Source: Glandiceps talaboti (taxonomy: Eukaryota; Hemichordata; Enteropneusta; Spengelidae). From it: DNA of 64,000 nt. Every line of letters starts with the position of its first letter. The first letter of the stretch is position 1. The DNA lies in contig NC_135558.1 in the NCBI RefSeq assembly GCF_964340395.1, positions 19,149,371-19,213,370 of the forward strand, read 5' to 3'. Below, piece after piece: positions 59,019-64,000 of this stretch. Both the position numbers and the translations under genes were made by a program. The notes beneath the pieces were generated by a model. That model ran no database searches, was not told the origin of the DNA, and was given only the letters and a program-made list of their open reading frames with translations.

Positions 59019-59024
59019 AAGGTG
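59019..59024 (+). repeat. Right target-site duplication AAGGTG
   Basis: Partner of 57412-57417. It lies about 140 bp upstream of the regucalcin start codon. Confidence 0.8.
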
Positions 59025-59164
59025 TCCCTTAATTTGTATATTTATTTGTCAACTTTAGTAGCACACTACTTTATCATACTTTTATATTTATACAAAAAAA
59101 ACATGTCCTTATTTGTACTTTACATGCAGGTGTCACGTGGAGTTTTCTTATTGGTTGAGTAAAG

Positions 59165-63245
<4,081 letters not shown>

Positions 63246-63362
63246 GTTAGTTGGACATCTTCATAAGTTTAACATTTCCTATATTAATATTATTGTTAGA
63301 TAGAAGTATTTATTTCGTCAAAATGCATACTGTATATGTTGTACACAGTAACACGCACGCAC

Positions 63363-63510
63363 CATACATACATACATACATACATACATACATACATACA
63401 TACATACATACATACATACACACATACACACATACATACATACATACATACATACATACATACATACATACATACATACATGTACATACATACATACATA
63501 CGTACGTATA
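63363..63510. repeat. ACAT microsatellite in RGN intron 4
   Basis: About 148 bp of CATA repeats with a CACA interruption and ACGTACGT at the end. Tyr-Ile-His-Thr and Met-Tyr-Val-Cys frames on both strands are artefacts. Confidence 0.97.
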
Positions 63511-64000
63511 GTATTTAATATCCTAACCATATAACTGTAATTAATGTGTTCATATTTGACAGTTTCTCTTTCAATTATATACAACTAAGAGGGGTTTTAA
63601 CGTACTGGACTTCTTATATCGGTAAATAATGTCATGATACTGACGCCTATAATTTGAATGGATTGCAAAAGGCCCAAACTCCATTTGTTGTGATTCTTTT
63701 CATTTTAACCATTCTAAGTTTGTTAATGTGTGATTTCTGATCTCACAAAAGGCCAACCGTTATTCTCACAGATAAGTAGGTAAAAAATGTTAAATTCGAT
63801 ATGCACCAGAATCAATTAAAAGGGCCGAGTTAAACTACTCCGGGTATTTTTTGTTGCTATTTAAAAAAGAAAGAAATAACACATATCTCTAGCGCCCTGA
63901 TGACATTTTCCGATACTTTGTTGCTTCTTCTTATATCTCACCAAGATTGTTCTGGGTGAAGACAGATAATTAGGAAAACGTTATTAGCCCCCCCCCCCCC
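63511..64000. other. RGN intron 4 to window edge
   Basis: No further regucalcin exon is visible before the edge. The window ends in a run of at least ten C. Part of this stretch resembles 42480-42900. Confidence 0.5.

Overview
The window is nuclear DNA of an invertebrate animal. It has many short GT-AG introns, single genes spread over 20 kb, long microsatellites, and fossils of several animal transposon classes. The phylum cannot be fixed from the sequence. The SKI2 exons stay close to the human protein along their whole length, which suggests a slowly evolving lineage such as a hemichordate, cephalochordate, echinoderm or lophotrochozoan.

Three host genes are clear. (1) Positions 997-22488, plus strand: sixteen 3' coding exons of the superkiller RNA helicase SKI2 (SKIV2L/SKIC2). 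They run from just upstream of the Walker A motif to the stop codon and keep frame through every junction (939 residues). (2) Positions 48250-48948, minus strand: an intact membrane-anchored GNAT acetyltransferase of the NAT8/camello type, in a single coding exon. (3) Positions 59165-63245, plus strand: the first four coding exons (230 residues) of a regucalcin/SMP-30 family protein that runs off the right edge.

The SKI2 introns carry much repeat DNA: a 200-bp CT tract beside a 3' splice site, two copies of a palindromic MITE, a 54-bp minisatellite, a triplicated splice donor and a 632-bp near-palindrome. Intron 11 of the visible gene also holds a complete but decayed tyrosine-recombinase retrotransposon (14451-19072). 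It has split direct repeats (A1 ... B1 A2 B2), gag, RT/RNase H, a DIRS-type C-terminal region and a recombinase, which is the PAT-like/Ngaro layout of the DIRS order.

The stretch 22.5-48 kb is a transposon and repeat graveyard. It contains a second 54-bp minisatellite, a piggyBac transposase fossil (minus), a 1.6-kb tandem duplication of unrecognised coding-like sequence, and a two-exon minus-strand fragment with good splice sites. It also contains broken C2H2 zinc-finger and SET-domain pieces, a fossil of a Cys-rich invertebrate multicopy family, a Tc1-like helix-turn-helix piece, and a LINE reverse transcriptase with two nonsense codons. The stretch 49-59 kb holds a second LINE 3' end and a 1.6-kb foldback element with a clean 6-bp target duplication. 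The introns of the regucalcin gene carry a repeat family shared with 53-54 kb and very long TA arrays.

No tRNA, rRNA, CRISPR or prokaryotic feature was seen. I did not find a convincing new biological system. The strongest leads are the PAT-like element in the SKI2 intron, the intronic long hairpins, the triplicated splice donor and the unidentified minus-strand coding fragments.
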